A stretch of 64,000 nt of DNA from Halomonas caseinilytica (GCF_001662305.1 NZ_BDEP01000024.1:42627-106626), one strand, 5' to 3'. Numbered from the stretch's first letter, positions 26,055-35,501 are shown. Notes: generated by a model not told the origin, from the letters alone. Program-made: numbers and translations.

Positions 26055-27112
26055 GGTCGTGTCTCGTCACAAGTGGCGTCGGGGGCCTTGTTGCCGGGGC
26101 GGCATGTCGAGGCCCGGGGTATCAGGGTCGGGATGAAGCGCTCGTGTCGGGGCTCGGGCGTGGTGCGTCCGGCCTGGCGGGCACGCAGCCGATCGACGGC
26201 GGCCTGGCCGATGGCATCGGTCGGCTGAGCGAGCGTGGTGATGCCGGGCGTGACCAGTTGGCACCAGTCGAGCTCATCGATGCCCATCAGGCCGATCTCG
26301 CCGAGCGGCACTTGACGGGCCTGGAGGGCTCGGGTCACCGCGAGCGTGACCTGGCCGTTGCCGCACAGAATGGCGGCGGGTTGCCGGGTCGAGGCAGCGA
26401 GGAAGTCGCTCAGCCCATGGTCGAGGCGGGTCGTGTCGTCGAGTTCGGCTTGCAGGATGTCGCCCTCGAGCCCTCGCGCGGCGCGATTTGACTCGAAGCG
26501 TGCCAAGCGCGCTTGGCGTGAACTGGCTCGGGCTGGCGGTTCGGTGACGAACAGTACCCGGCGGTAGCCGCGTTCGGTTAGGTGGTCGAGGGCTATGTCG
26601 ATGGCCTGGTCGTTGTCGAGCCCGACCTCGTCGGCATCAATGCCTTCCAGGGAGCGGTCGAGCAGCACCAGGGGCAGGCCGCCGCCGGCCAGTTCGGCCA
26701 GGGCCTCGCCATGGCGACCGGCGGCGTTCACGATCAGTCCCTCGATCCGGTATGAGGTCAGCAACGCCAGGTTCTGGCGTTCCAGTGTCGGGTCGTTATC
26801 GGTGTTGCAGACCATCAGCGACAAGCCTTGTCGGCGACAGGCCTGTTCGACGCCATGCATCACAGCCACCGAAAAGGGGTTGCGGATATCGGCGACCAGC
26901 ATGCCGACCAGGCCCGATGGGCCACCCTTGAGGCCGCGGGCCATGGGGTTGGGCTGGTAGCCGAGGCGCTCGGCGGCCTGGGCGATTCGCTGCTGCATGC
27001 TGGCAGAGAGACGCTCTCGCTCGCCACTGTAATAGCGGGATACGCTGGTCTTCGAGACGCCGGCGTCGCGGGCGACTTCGAGGATGGTGGCGGGGCGTGA
27101 CGACGCGGGCAT
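26051..27112 (-). CDS. LacI family transcriptional regulator of the kdgK-ghrB-TRAP operon
   Basis: A 353-residue LacI/GalR-family regulator. Residues 7-60 hold the helix-turn-helix and hinge (ATILEVARDAGVSKTSVSRYY and the NPMARGLK hinge); the rest is a periplasmic-binding-protein-like effector domain (VGMLVADIRNPFS, LMVCNTDND, PLVLLDR, GIDELDW). The DNA-recognition SKTSVSRYYSG lies at the expected place. The start at 27112 was preferred because it puts the helix-turn-helix at the usual distance. It is the first gene of the operon and overlaps kdgK by 4 bp, behind a perfect palindrome at 27129-27144 that is very probably its own operator. It resembles GntR/KdgR-type regulators of sugar-acid use. 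Confidence 0.92.
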   Translation of the reverse strand: MPASSRPATILEVARDAGVSKTSVSRYYSGERERLSASMQQRIAQAAERLGYQPNPMARGLKGGPSGLVGMLVADIRNPFSVAVMHGVEQACRRQGLSLMVCNTDNDPTLERQNLALLTSYRIEGLIVNAAGRHGEALAELAGGGLPLVLLDRSLEGIDADEVGLDNDQAIDIALDHLTERGYRRVLFVTEPPARASSRQARLARFESNRAARGLEGDILQAELDDTTRLDHGLSDFLAASTRQPAAILCGNGQVTLAVTRALQARQVPLGEIGLMGIDELDWCQLVTPGITTLAQPTDAIGQAAVDRLRARQAGRTTPEPRHERFIPTLIPRASTCRPGNKAPDATCDETRP

Positions 27113-27128
27113 GGTGTTTCCGTATTGA

Positions 27129-27144
27129 ATGGGAACGTTCCCAT
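27129..27144. promoter_or_regulatory. LacI-type operator over the lacI-kdgK promoter
   Basis: ATGGGAACGTTCCCAT is a perfect 16-bp palindrome with the central CG typical of LacI-family sites, 17 bp upstream of the lacI-type start codon. It overlaps a candidate minus-strand promoter: TTGCCG (27167-27172), an 18-bp spacer and TACGAT (27143-27148). Binding there would block transcription, so autorepression of the operon is likely. I saw no second copy in the window. Confidence 0.8.
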
Positions 27145-27300
27145 CGTAGGCAGCGCGTGCCGCTGGCGGCAAGGTTCTCGGTGCTAGACAAAGGTCGAAA
27201 GGCGGGGTAACGCGCTGATTGGAAACGAAAGCGGGTAGTGCCCGCGAGCATGGGCGGCCCGGGGCGAGCGGTCGTCACAAGACCGGCGGTTCCGCGTCGA

Positions 27301-27975
27301 TCAGTTCGCCATGGCCTGCGCCTGGGTCAGACGCGAGATCACGGTGGGTAACTGGAACATGCTGGTGATGGAGATGGCGCCTTCGGGCGTTTCTTCGACA
27401 TCCGGGAAACGGTTGAGGTGAATGACCGTCATTCCGGCGGCCAGTGCAGCCTGAACGCCAACGATGGAGTCGTCGATGGCCACGCAGTCTGCCGCGGCGA
27501 ATCCCATCATGCTGGCGGCATGGAGATAGAGGCAGGGGTCGGGCTTCCAGCATTGGGCGTCATAGCCACTGAACAGGTAGTCGCCGAAAAGCTCGTCCAG
27601 TCCGGTGGCTTTCAGGGAGGTCCGAATCTTGTTCTCCGGCCCATTGGAGACCACGCCCATGGGAATCGACGCGAGTACCGCCAGCGCCTCGGTGGCGCCG
27701 TCGATCGGCTTGAGGTCGGTGGCCAGGCGACGGTTGAGGTTGGCGCGCATTTCCCGCTCGAGGGGCTCGAGGCGTTGCGCGTCCACGTTGCCATGGCGAC
27801 GCTCGAGTTCAGCGACGATGTGCCGGAAGCGCGCACCGCGAAACTCGCCGATGTAATCGCTGGCCTGGAAGGGCAGGCCCACGGCGTTGAGGCTGGTCGC
27901 CATCTCGTCGGCCAGCAGGGGTTCGCTGTCGACCAGGGTGCCATCGCAATCGAAGAGCAGGCAGAGAGGACGCAT
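27301..27975 (-). CDS. HAD phosphatase, YieH-like (paralogue of the gene at 20230)
   Basis: A 224-residue HAD hydrolase. Motif I LLFDCDGTLVDSE, motif II GVVSNGPENK, motif III QCWKPDPCLYLHA and motif IV CVAIDDSIVGVQAA. The SNGPxNK and LFSGYD...WKPDP blocks match E. coli YieH (6-phosphogluconate phosphatase) very well. It shares LCLLFD, the FRG(A/V)RF cap segment and the C-terminal FPD...TPEGAI with the HAD gene at 20230, so the two are paralogues. It lies upstream of the lacI operon in the same direction, 188 bp away, and has its own AT-rich upstream region with an inverted repeat. Start at 27975 gives the standard HAD N-terminus. Confidence 0.85.
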   Translation of the reverse strand: MRPLCLLFDCDGTLVDSEPLLADEMATSLNAVGLPFQASDYIGEFRGARFRHIVAELERRHGNVDAQRLEPLEREMRANLNRRLATDLKPIDGATEALAVLASIPMGVVSNGPENKIRTSLKATGLDELFGDYLFSGYDAQCWKPDPCLYLHAASMMGFAAADCVAIDDSIVGVQAALAAGMTVIHLNRFPDVEETPEGAISITSMFQLPTVISRLTQAQAMAN

Positions 27976-28073
27976 TGTCACCGAGCCTCTGTGGGAATGT
28001 TGGAAAGCGAACACGCTGTCCTCGCGGGTCAAAGTGTGCTCACTGTCAATTAAAGACCATGTGACGCGCTTTG

Positions 28074-28097
28074 TGAACAGTGTTCTTCAACTGTTCA
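28074..28097. promoter_or_regulatory. Inverted repeat upstream of the YieH-like gene
   Basis: TGAACAGT at 28074-28081 and its complement ACTGTTCA at 28090-28097 are exact 8-bp arms around an 8-bp spacer that itself contains a further GTTC half-site. It lies about 100 bp before the HAD start codon in a locally AT-rich stretch. A protein-binding site is plausible, but no regulator can be assigned. Confidence 0.45.
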
Positions 28098-28136
28098 TCA
28101 TCCTTGCACCGAGTGTCGCCGATTCGCGAAACGTCA

Positions 28137-28361
28137 CTACCCTGGCGAGATGGGGAGCCTCAGCCAATCCTCGAAGGGTCCGGAGTGCGACTCGCAGGCC
28201 GCGTAATAGACCAGACGCAGATGACGATCCTCGTCCAGCGTGAGGGTCATGTGTTCGAAATCGAGCGTGCCGATGTCCGAGGTGAATGGTGGGCGCTGGG
28301 CAGGATTCGCCGGTATCTCAGCGAGCGGTGCGTGCGCAGTTCTCGCGGTAGCGCGTGGCAT
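28137..28361 (-). CDS. Hypothetical small protein (doubtful)
   Basis: A possible 74-residue product whose first third overlaps the end of the upstream small gene by 44 bp. The C-terminal half has a protein-like composition (LDFEHMTLTLDED, then RLVYYAACESHSGPFEDWL) and is not the shadow of a larger gene, so it may be real or may be the remnant of a longer protein. No family is recognised. A start further inside is possible. Low confidence. Confidence 0.35.
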   Translation of the reverse strand: MPRATARTAHAPLAEIPANPAQRPPFTSDIGTLDFEHMTLTLDEDRHLRLVYYAACESHSGPFEDWLRLPISPG

Positions 28362-28626
28362 TGGTGCCTACTGCCAGCTTCTTGGTGACGGTGTGGTAGT
28401 AGAAGGCGATGGCGGGACGGTCGTCTCTCAGGTAATCGCCGCAAAGACCGTAGCCCTTGTTCACCGTGCGCAGGTGGCTGATCTCTCCCTTGTCGTGGGT
28501 CTCGAGGTGCTCGGCGATACGGGTGGCGATATGGGCGTCGCGCTTGGCATCGGATACTGCCTGGCTGCCGAAGATCAGGCCGGCGATGAGCAGGATGGCG
28601 ACGACGGGAATCCATAGGTTGTGCAT
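28318..28626 (-). CDS. Small membrane-anchored or exported hypothetical protein
   Basis: A 102-residue protein with one N-terminal hydrophobic segment (LWIPVVAILLIAGLIFGSQAV, residues 3-23) followed by a polar domain with two Cys in its second half (YGLCGDYL and RENCART), which could form a disulfide in the periplasm. No family is recognised. It lies just behind the fba terminator on the same strand. The start was set at 28626 to place the hydrophobic segment at the N-terminus; a Met eight codons earlier is possible. Confidence 0.55.
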   Translation of the reverse strand: MHNLWIPVVAILLIAGLIFGSQAVSDAKRDAHIATRIAEHLETHDKGEISHLRTVNKGYGLCGDYLRDDRPAIAFYYHTVTKKLAVGTNATRYRENCARTAR

Positions 28627-28643
28627 GGTGGATCTCTGAGGAG

Positions 28644-28671
28644 GACCCACCGGCGCGGGGGCCGGTGGGTC
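28644..28671 (-). terminator. Terminator hairpin downstream of fba
   Basis: GACCCACCGGC at 28644-28654 pairs with GCCGGTGGGTC at 28661-28671, an 11-bp perfect stem with a 6-nt loop, 8 bp after the fba stop codon. It probably marks the end of the epd-pgk-fba operon. No clear T-run follows. Confidence 0.7.
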
Positions 28672-28678
28672 GAGGGGC

Positions 28679-29743
28679 TCACTTCACCCGCGGGTCCAGT
28701 TCGCCGCGCTCGTAGCGCAGGAACATCTCTTCGAGGTTGATCGGCTTGATCTTCGAGGCGTTGCCGGCGGTGCCAAAGGCCTCGTAGCGGGCCTTGCAGA
28801 CGTCCTTCATGGCCGCGGTGCTGGCCTTGAGGAACTTGCGCGGGTCGAACTCGGCAGGGTTCTCGGCCAGGAAGCGGCGCACCGCACCAGTGGAGGCCAG
28901 GCGCAGGTCGGTGTCGATGTTGACCTTGCGCACGCCGTGCTTGATGCCTTCGACGATCTCTTCGACGGGGACGCCGTAGGTCTCGGGGATCTCACCGCCG
29001 AACTCGTTGATCACCTCGAGCCATTCCTGGGGCACGGAGGAGGAGCCGTGCATCACCAGGTGCGTCTCCGGGATGCGGGCATGAATCTCCTTGATGCGCT
29101 GGATGGAGAGGGTGTCGCCGGTGGGCGGACGGGTGAACTTGTAGGCGCCGTGGCTGGTGCCGATGGCGATGGCCAGGGCATCCACGTGAGTGGCCTTGAC
29201 GAAGTCGGCGGCCTCTTCGGGGTCGGTGAGCAGCTGGTCGTGATCGAGCTTGCCCTCGGCGCCGACGCCGTCCTCTTCACCGGCCATGCCGGTTTCCAGG
29301 CTGCCCAGGCAGCCCAGCTCGCCCTCGACGGAGACGCCGCAGGCGTGGGCCATCTCGACGGTGCGCCGGGTGACGTCGACGTTGTAGTCGTAGCTGGTCG
29401 GCGTCTTGCCGTCCTCACCCAGCGAGCCGTCCATCATCACCGAGGAGAAGCCGAGCTGGATGGAGCGCTGGCACACGGCGGGGCTGGTACCGTGGTCCTG
29501 GTGCATGGCCACCGGGATATGCGGAAACTCCTCGATGGCGGCCAGGATGAGATGGCGCAGGAAGGGGGCGCCTGCGTACTTGCGGGCACCGGCGGAGGCC
29601 TGGATGATCACCGGAGAGTCGGTCTCGTCGGCGGCTTCCATGATGGCGCGCATCTGTTCGAGGTTGTTGACGTTGAAGGCCGGAACGCCGTAGCCGTGTT
29701 CGGCGGCGTGGTCCAGCATCTGGCGCATGCTGATCAGTGCCAT
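28679..29743 (-). CDS. fba: Fructose-bisphosphate aldolase, class II
   Basis: A 354-residue zinc-dependent class II aldolase (Calvin-cycle/CbbA-like subtype), which splits fructose 1,6-bisphosphate to two triose phosphates. Zinc ligands are in [22 protein letters not shown] and [10 protein letters not shown]; the catalytic Asp is in HQDHG. Phosphate-binding segments GTSHGAYKF and [11 protein letters not shown] are intact. It is the last gene of the epd-pgk-fba operon, the order known from other gammaproteobacteria. A class I aldolase (fbaB) is encoded 2.6 kb away. Confidence 0.96.
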   Translation of the reverse strand: MALISMRQMLDHAAEHGYGVPAFNVNNLEQMRAIMEAADETDSPVIIQASAGARKYAGAPFLRHLILAAIEEFPHIPVAMHQDHGTSPAVCQRSIQLGFSSVMMDGSLGEDGKTPTSYDYNVDVTRRTVEMAHACGVSVEGELGCLGSLETGMAGEEDGVGAEGKLDHDQLLTDPEEAADFVKATHVDALAIAIGTSHGAYKFTRPPTGDTLSIQRIKEIHARIPETHLVMHGSSSVPQEWLEVINEFGGEIPETYGVPVEEIVEGIKHGVRKVNIDTDLRLASTGAVRRFLAENPAEFDPRKFLKASTAAMKDVCKARYEAFGTAGNASKIKPINLEEMFLRYERGELDPRVK

Positions 29744-29767
29744 GTTTCGTACCTGTCTAGCGTGACG

Positions 29768-29793
29768 GCGGCGCCGTCCTGGGACGGCGCCGC
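29768..29793 (-). terminator. Strong hairpin between pgk and fba
   Basis: GCGGCGCCGTCC at 29768-29779 and GGACGGCGCCGC at 29782-29793 form a perfect 12-bp palindrome with a 2-nt centre, 25 bp before the fba start codon. It has no T-run and sits inside the operon, so a role as attenuator, RNA processing site or fba mRNA stabiliser is more likely than full termination. Confidence 0.55.
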
Positions 29794-29828
29794 ACCGAGA
29801 GTCGATCGTTTAGAATCCGCGTAGTGTA

Positions 29829-30998
29829 TCAGGCCTTGTCGGCCGCGGCTTCCAGGGCAGCCACGGCGGGCAGTGTCTTGCCTTCCACGTATTCAAGGAA
29901 GGCGCCGCCGCCGGTGGAGATGTAGGAAACCCGGTCGGCGATGCCGTACTTGTCGATGGCGGCCAGGGTGTCCCCGCCGCCGGCGATGGAGAAGGCCGGG
30001 CTTTCGGCGATGGCCTGGGACAGCGCCTCGGTGCCGCGACCGAACTGGTCGATCTCGAACACGCCGACCGGGCCGTTCCACAGGATGGTGCCGGCGGCCT
30101 TGAGCTGCTCGGCCAGGCGCCCGGCGGTGTCGGGGCCGATGTCGAGGATCATCTCGTCATCCTGCACTTGATCCACCGGCTTGATTTCGGCAGTGGCGCT
30201 TTCGGAGAACTCGGTGGCCACCACCACGTCGCTGGGCAGCGGGATCTCGACCTTGTTCATCAGGGCCTTGGCCTGCTCGATCAGGTCGCTTTCATGCAGT
30301 GACTTGCCGACGTTGTAGCCGGCAGCGGCGATGAAGGTGTTGGCGATGCCGCCACCGACGATCAGGCGATCGCATTTCTCGGCCAGGGCGGTCAGCACCT
30401 CAAGCTTGGTGGAGACCTTGGAGCCGCCGACGATGGCCGTCATCGGGCGGGCCGGCGTGGCCAGGGCCTTCTCGAGGGCGCTGAGCTCGTCGGCCAGCAA
30501 GGGACCGGCGCAGGCCTCGGGCGCGAAGCGTGCCACGCCATGGGTAGATGCCTGGGCGCGGTGAGCGGTGCCGAAGGCGTCCATCACGTAGACGTCGCAG
30601 AGTGCCGCGTACCGCTTGGCCAAGGCCTCGTCGTCCTTCTTCTCGCCGCTGTTGAAGCGGACGTTCTCGAGCAGCGCGACTTCGCCGTCGGCGAGCTCGA
30701 CCTCAGTGTCGAGGTAGTGCTTGACCAGGCGCACGCGACGCTCGAGCAGCTCGCCGAGGTGATCCGCCACCGGGGCCAGCGAGAATTCCTCGGCGGGCTC
30801 GCCCTCGGTGGGGCGTCCCAGGTGGCTCATCAGCATCACCCGGGCACCGGCTTCCAGGGCCGCCCGAATGGTCGGCAGGCAGGCCCGCAGGCGGGCATCG
30901 CTGGTCACCTTGCCGTGCTTGACGGGTACGTTCAGGTCCTCGCGGATCAGGACACGCTTGCCGCGAAGGTCGAGGTCGGTCATCTTGCGCACGTTCAT
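29829..30998 (-). CDS. pgk: Phosphoglycerate kinase
   Basis: A 389-residue phosphoglycerate kinase, normal length, making ATP from 1,3-bisphosphoglycerate. N-terminal [15 protein letters not shown], the substrate Args and His in LMSHLGRP and [10 protein letters not shown], the hinge [14 protein letters not shown] and the C-terminal nucleotide site [11 protein letters not shown] and [10 protein letters not shown] are all present. The start at 30998 has GAGGA upstream and gives the conserved N-terminus. Middle gene of epd-pgk-fba, 35 bp after epd. Confidence 0.97.
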   Translation of the reverse strand: MNVRKMTDLDLRGKRVLIREDLNVPVKHGKVTSDARLRACLPTIRAALEAGARVMLMSHLGRPTEGEPAEEFSLAPVADHLGELLERRVRLVKHYLDTEVELADGEVALLENVRFNSGEKKDDEALAKRYAALCDVYVMDAFGTAHRAQASTHGVARFAPEACAGPLLADELSALEKALATPARPMTAIVGGSKVSTKLEVLTALAEKCDRLIVGGGIANTFIAAAGYNVGKSLHESDLIEQAKALMNKVEIPLPSDVVVATEFSESATAEIKPVDQVQDDEMILDIGPDTAGRLAEQLKAAGTILWNGPVGVFEIDQFGRGTEALSQAIAESPAFSIAGGGDTLAAIDKYGIADRVSYISTGGGAFLEYVEGKTLPAVAALEAAADKA

Positions 30999-31033
30999 GG
31001 AAGCAGATTCCTCGTCTGGGAAGCCGAAGGGAG

Positions 31034-32068
31034 TCAGGCGTTGGGAGGTGGCACCGGGCCCAGCCTGGCGATCCGGCCGGCGACATCGAGCATGCGGTTG
31101 GCGAACCCCCACTCGTTGTCGAACCAGCACAGCATCTTGATCAAGCGGCCGCCGGCCACTCGGGTCTGGGTGGCGTCCACGATACCGGAGCGTGGGTCGT
31201 GGTTGAAGTCGATCGAGGCCATGGGCTCCTCGGTATAGCCGAGCAGCCCGGCCAGCCGGGTGTGGCTCGCCTCACGGAGCAGGGCGTTGACTGCTTCGGC
31301 GGTGGTGTCGGTACGTACGCACAGCGACAGGTCCATGGCCGAGACGTTGATGGTCGGCACACGCACGTGCAGGCATTCGAAGCGCTCGGCCAGGTGTGGC
31401 ATCAGGCGGTTGATGCCTCGGGCCAGCCCGGTATCGACGGGCACGATGGACTGCATGGCCGAACGCGTCAGGCGAAGATCGGTCTGGTGGTAGGCGTCGA
31501 TCACCGGCTGATCGTTCATCGCCGAGTGGATGGTGGTGGTCACGCCGTGTTCCAGGCCCAGCGCCGCGTCGAGCTCGGTCAGTACCGGCACCAGGCAATT
31601 GGTGGTGCAGGAGGCGGCGGAGACGATGCGGCACGTCGCCGTCAGGTCGGCATCGTTGATACCGGTGACGATGGTGGCGTCGACATCGCTCTCGGCGGGC
31701 TGGGAGAACAGCAGTCGGCCGGCGCCGGCGTTCAGGTGGCGCTCGGCAGTGGCGCGATCCTTGAAGCTGCCCGAGCACTCGAGTACCAGATCGATGTCGA
31801 GCGCGTCCCAAGGCAGTTGGTCTGGATCGGGTTCCGACAGCACCCGGATCGGGTGGCCATCGATGATCAGGCGGTCGCCATCGACCTCGACCTGGCCGGG
31901 GAAGCGGCCATGGGTGGTGTCGTAACGCGTCAGGTAGGCAATGGTATCCAGCCCCGACAGCTCATTGATGGCCACCACCTCGAGATCGGACTCACGTCGC
32001 TCGATGAGCGCGCGCAGTACGCACTGGCCGATGCGGCCGTAACCGTTGATGGCGATGCGGTGAGCCAT
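31034..32068 (-). CDS. epd: Erythrose-4-phosphate dehydrogenase (GapA-like)
   Basis: A 344-residue member of the glyceraldehyde-3-phosphate dehydrogenase family. The NAD motif is INGYGRIGQ, the catalytic Cys is in [13 protein letters not shown], and the His partner in [16 protein letters not shown]. The [16 protein letters not shown] (RYDTTHGRF) and HSAMxDQxVIDAYH blocks match E. coli Epd more closely than GapA, and the epd-pgk-fba order agrees. Epd makes 4-phosphoerythronate for pyridoxal phosphate synthesis; in some bacteria such proteins serve as gluconeogenic GAPDH, which cannot be excluded. Start at 32068 follows GAGG by 7 bp. Confidence 0.88.
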   Translation of the reverse strand: MAHRIAINGYGRIGQCVLRALIERRESDLEVVAINELSGLDTIAYLTRYDTTHGRFPGQVEVDGDRLIIDGHPIRVLSEPDPDQLPWDALDIDLVLECSGSFKDRATAERHLNAGAGRLLFSQPAESDVDATIVTGINDADLTATCRIVSAASCTTNCLVPVLTELDAALGLEHGVTTTIHSAMNDQPVIDAYHQTDLRLTRSAMQSIVPVDTGLARGINRLMPHLAERFECLHVRVPTINVSAMDLSLCVRTDTTAEAVNALLREASHTRLAGLLGYTEEPMASIDFNHDPRSGIVDATQTRVAGGRLIKMLCWFDNEWGFANRMLDVAGRIARLGPVPPPNA

Positions 32069-32333
32069 GGAAAGCCTCGAATATGCTGGCGCCGGGAAAA
32101 CTCGAGTTCGCGATTCTAGCGCAAATCCGGTCGGGCGTCCCGGAGCCGGGACTGGACGCGCTCGCCTGGCTTCGGCAGTCTGTGGCGGGCTACCCGCATT
32201 CGATGGCCGGGCCTGGGACGGGGCACTGAGGCTGCCACGAACGATGCCTGTACTCGTCGACTTCTCGTACAAGTCCTAGGCTAGATGGTGCATCCCTGTT
32301 ATCCGTCGAACCACCAAGGAGAGGAAACGCACA

Positions 32334-33386
32334 ATGACTGATATTACACGGCTGCTCGGCAATGAAGCGGACAGCCTGCTGAATCACGAGTGCCGGGGCG
32401 TGCCGGCCGAGTCGATCCACAAGCCGGGCCCGGACTTCATCGATCGCGTGATGGCGGACAGTGATCGCAGCCCTCAGGTGCTGCGCAACCTGCAGGCTAT
32501 CTATAACCATGGCCGTCTGGGTGGCACCGGCTATGTCAGCATCCTGCCGGTCGACCAGGGCATCGAGCATTCGGCGGGTGCCTCGTTCGCCCCCAACCCG
32601 CTCTACTTCGACCCCGCCAACATCGTCGAGCTGGCGATCGAAGGGGGCTGCAACTGCGTGGCTTCGACACTCGGCGGCCTGGCCTCGGTGGCGCGGCGTT
32701 ATGCCCACAAGATTCCGATGATGGTGAAGCTCAATCACAACGAGACGCTGACCTATCCGGCGGTCTACGACCAGACGCTGTTCGGTCAGGTCGAGCAGGC
32801 GCACGCCATGGGCTGCGCAGCGGTGGGCGCGACCATCTACTTCGGCTCGCCCGAGAGTCGCCGCCAGATTACCGAGATCAGTGAGGCCTTCGAACGGGCT
32901 CATCAGCTGGGCATGGTCACGGTGCTGTGGGCATACCTGCGCAACCCCGAGTTCAAGAAGGATGGCAGCGACTATCATGTCGCTTCCGACCTTACCGGCC
33001 AGGCCATCCATATGGCGGCGACCATCAAGGCTGACATCGTCAAGCAGAAGCTGGCGGAGAACAACGGTGGCTATCGGGCCGTCGGCTTCGGCCATACTCA
33101 CGACAAGGTCTACGACGAGCTGACCTCCGACCATCCCATCGACCTGGCGCGCTACCAGGTGGCCAGTTGTTACATGGGGCGTATCGGCCTGATCAACTCG
33201 GGTGGCGGCTCCAAGGGCCATTCCGATCTCGGCGAGGCGGTGCGTACCGCGGTGATCAACAAGCGTGCTGGCGGTATGGGCCTGATTTCTGGCCGCAAGG
33301 CCTTCCAGAAGCCCATGGCCGAGGGCGTCGAGCTGCTCAACGCCATCCAGGATGTGTATCTCGACGACAGCATTACCATCGCCTGA
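32334..33386 (+). CDS. fbaB: Fructose-bisphosphate aldolase, class I (FbaB/DhnA type)
   Basis: A 350-residue archaeal-type class I aldolase (Schiff-base mechanism). [30 protein letters not shown], the region [15 protein letters not shown] and the C-terminal [18 protein letters not shown] match E. coli FbaB. The Schiff-base Lys is probably the one in [11 protein letters not shown] or VKLNHNE regions; I cannot fix it without alignment. GAGAGG lies upstream of the ATG. It is divergent from epd across a 265-bp spacer and ends in a strong terminator. E. coli FbaB is gluconeogenic, so class I and class II enzymes may serve opposite flux directions. Confidence 0.93.
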   Translation: MTDITRLLGNEADSLLNHECRGVPAESIHKPGPDFIDRVMADSDRSPQVLRNLQAIYNHGRLGGTGYVSILPVDQGIEHSAGASFAPNPLYFDPANIVELAIEGGCNCVASTLGGLASVARRYAHKIPMMVKLNHNETLTYPAVYDQTLFGQVEQAHAMGCAAVGATIYFGSPESRRQITEISEAFERAHQLGMVTVLWAYLRNPEFKKDGSDYHVASDLTGQAIHMAATIKADIVKQKLAENNGGYRAVGFGHTHDKVYDELTSDHPIDLARYQVASCYMGRIGLINSGGGSKGHSDLGEAVRTAVINKRAGGMGLISGRKAFQKPMAEGVELLNAIQDVYLDDSITIA

Positions 33387-33426
33387 GAAAAGATCCGATC
33401 TTCTGAGGCGTAAGTCTCGGTGACGC

Positions 33427-33456
33427 AAAGGGCGCGGCCAGTTGGCCGCGCCCTTT
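33427..33456. terminator. Bidirectional terminator between fbaB and tkt
   Basis: AAAGGGCGCGGCC at 33427-33439, loop AGTT, then the exact complement GGCCGCGCCCTTT at 33444-33456: a 13-bp stem with T-rich flanks on the plus strand (TTTCATTTTCT) and A-run on the other. It separates two convergent genes. Confidence 0.9.
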
Positions 33457-33482
33457 CATTTTCTCTGAGCGGCCAGGTGTAC

Positions 33483-35501
33483 TCAGTCCTCGGCGTCGTC
33501 GAGCATTTGCTCGGCCTCGTCAACGACGTTGTCGACGGTGAAGCCGAAGTGCTTGAACAGGTCACCGGCCGGGGCGGATTCGCCGAAGGTGGTCATGCCG
33601 ATGATCCGACCCTCGAGACCGACGTACTTGTACCAGAGGTCCGGGTGGCCGGCCTCGATGACGAGGCGGTTACCGACCTCGGCCGGCAGCACGGCCTGGC
33701 GGTAGGCGGCGTCCTGGGTGTCGAAGACATCGGTGGACGGCATGGAGACCACACGCACCCGGCGGCCCTTGTCGCCGAGGGCGGTGGCGGCGTCCATGGC
33801 CAGACCGACCTCGGAGCCGGTGGCGATCAGGATCAGCTCCGGCGTGCCGTCGCCGTCCTTGAGGATGTAGCCGCCGCGCTGAATGTCGGCGAGCTGCTGC
33901 TTGTCGCGGGCCTGATGGGGCAGGTTCTGGCGCGACAGCACCAGGGCGGTGGGGCCGGACTGGCGCTTGAGGGCGGCGTTCCAGGCGGCGGCGGTCTCCA
34001 CGGCATCGCAGGGGCGCCAGGTGGAGAGGTTGGGCGTTGAGCGCAGGGTGGTCAGCTGTTCCACCGGCTGGTGGGTGGGGCCGTCCTCGCCCAGGCCGAT
34101 GGAGTCGTGGGTGAACACGTAGATACTGCGCAGCCCCATCAGCGCGGCCATGCGCACGGCGTTGCGCATGTACTCCATGAAGATCAGGAAGGTCGCGGTG
34201 TAGGGCACGAAGCCACCGTGCAGGGCGATGCCGTTGGCGATGGCGGCCATGCCGAACTCGCGCACGCCATAGTGCAGGTAGTTGCCGTCGGGGGAGCCCT
34301 CACGCGAACCCTCGGGGCCGATCACTTTGGCACCGTTCCAGACGGTCAGGTTGGAGGGCGCCAGGTCGGCGCTGCCGCCGAGCAGCTCGGGCAATTGCGG
34401 GCCGAGCTCGTTGAGGCAGGCCAGCGAGGCCTTGCGCGAGGCGGTGGTCTCGGCCTTGTCCTGGGCCTGTTCGATCAGCGCTTCGCTGGTCAACTCGGCG
34501 GGCAGCTCGCCCTTCTGGCGGCGCAGGAACTCGCGGGCCAGCTCGGGATGGGCCTCGGCGTAGCGCTCGAAGCGGGCCTGCCAGTCGGCCTGGCGGCGAT
34601 GGCCGGCCTCGGTGGCGTCCCAGCCCTGGTAGAGCGCCTCCGGCACATGGAAGGGCGCGTGCGGCCAGTCGAGCTGCTCGCGGGCGGCGGCGACCTCGTC
34701 CTCGCCCAGCGCCGCGCCGTGGCAGGCCTCGGTGCCCTGCTTGTTGGGGGCGCCGAAGCCGATCACCGTCTTGCAGATGATCAGGCTGGGCTTGTCGCTG
34801 TGCTGGCGGGCCAGCTCGATGGCGGCCTTGATTTCATCGGGCTTGTGACCATCGACATTGGGCACCACGTGCCAACCGTAGGCCTCGAAGCGCTTGGCGG
34901 TGTCGTCGGTGAACCAGCCTTCGACCTCGCCGTCGATGGAGATGCCGTTGTCGTCGTAGAAGGCGATCAGCTTGCCGAGCTGCTGGGTGCCGGCCAGGGA
35001 GGCGACCTCATGGGAGATGCCTTCCATCAGGCAGCCGTCGCCGACGAAGCAGTAGGTGTGATGGTCGACGATGGTGTGGCCGGGGCGGTTGAACTGGGCA
35101 GCCAGGGTGCGCTCGGCGATGGCCATGCCGACAGCATTGGCCAGGCCCTGGCCCAGCGGGCCGGTGGTGGTCTCGATGCCCGGGGCGTAGCCGTACTCGG
35201 GATGGCCGGCGGTCTTGGCGTGGAGCTGGCGGAAGTTCTGCAGCTGCTCGAGGCCGAGTTCGTAGCCGGAGAGATGCAGGAGGGAATAGAGGAGCATGGA
35301 GCCGTGGCCGTTGGAGAGCACGAAGCGGTCACGGTCGGGCCATTGGGGATCGGCGGGGTTGTGGACGAGGTAGTCGTTCCACAGGACCTCGGCGATGTCG
35401 GCCATGCCCATGGGGGCGCCGGGGTGACCGGAGTTGGCCTTCTGGACGGCATCCATGGAGAGGGCGCGAATGGCGTTGGCCAGTTCGAAACGGGATGGCA
35501 T
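33483..35501 (-). CDS. tkt: Transketolase
   Basis: A 672-residue thiamine-diphosphate enzyme transferring two-carbon units in the pentose phosphate pathway. Start at 35501 (AGGAG 8 bp upstream) gives the conserved N-terminus [34 protein letters not shown] (quoted in part: [17 protein letters not shown]). The ThDP-binding [18 protein letters not shown] ends in the metal-binding [11 protein letters not shown]; the catalytic Glu lies in [15 protein letters not shown] and the donor-site His in [21 protein letters not shown] promoter is visible at 35622-35650. Convergent with fbaB, divergent from metK. Confidence 0.97.
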   Translation of the reverse strand: MPSRFELANAIRALSMDAVQKANSGHPGAPMGMADIAEVLWNDYLVHNPADPQWPDRDRFVLSNGHGSMLLYSLLHLSGYELGLEQLQNFRQLHAKTAGHPEYGYAPGIETTTGPLGQGLANAVGMAIAERTLAAQFNRPGHTIVDHHTYCFVGDGCLMEGISHEVASLAGTQQLGKLIAFYDDNGISIDGEVEGWFTDDTAKRFEAYGWHVVPNVDGHKPDEIKAAIELARQHSDKPSLIICKTVIGFGAPNKQGTEACHGAALGEDEVAAAREQLDWPHAPFHVPEALYQGWDATEAGHRRQADWQARFERYAEAHPELAREFLRRQKGELPAELTSEALIEQAQDKAETTASRKASLACLNELGPQLPELLGGSADLAPSNLTVWNGAKVIGPEGSREGSPDGNYLHYGVREFGMAAIANGIALHGGFVPYTATFLIFMEYMRNAVRMAALMGLRSIYVFTHDSIGLGEDGPTHQPVEQLTTLRSTPNLSTWRPCDAVETAAAWNAALKRQSGPTALVLSRQNLPHQARDKQQLADIQRGGYILKDGDGTPELILIATGSEVGLAMDAATALGDKGRRVRVVSMPSTDVFDTQDAAYRQAVLPAEVGNRLVIEAGHPDLWYKYVGLEGRIIGMTTFGESAPAGDLFKHFGFTVDNVVDEAEQMLDDAED

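Noticed and set aside
31034..32068. Calling the GAPDH-family gene gapA
   Set aside because: The HSAMxDQxVIDAYH block and operon order fit Epd better, although a GAPDH role is not excluded.
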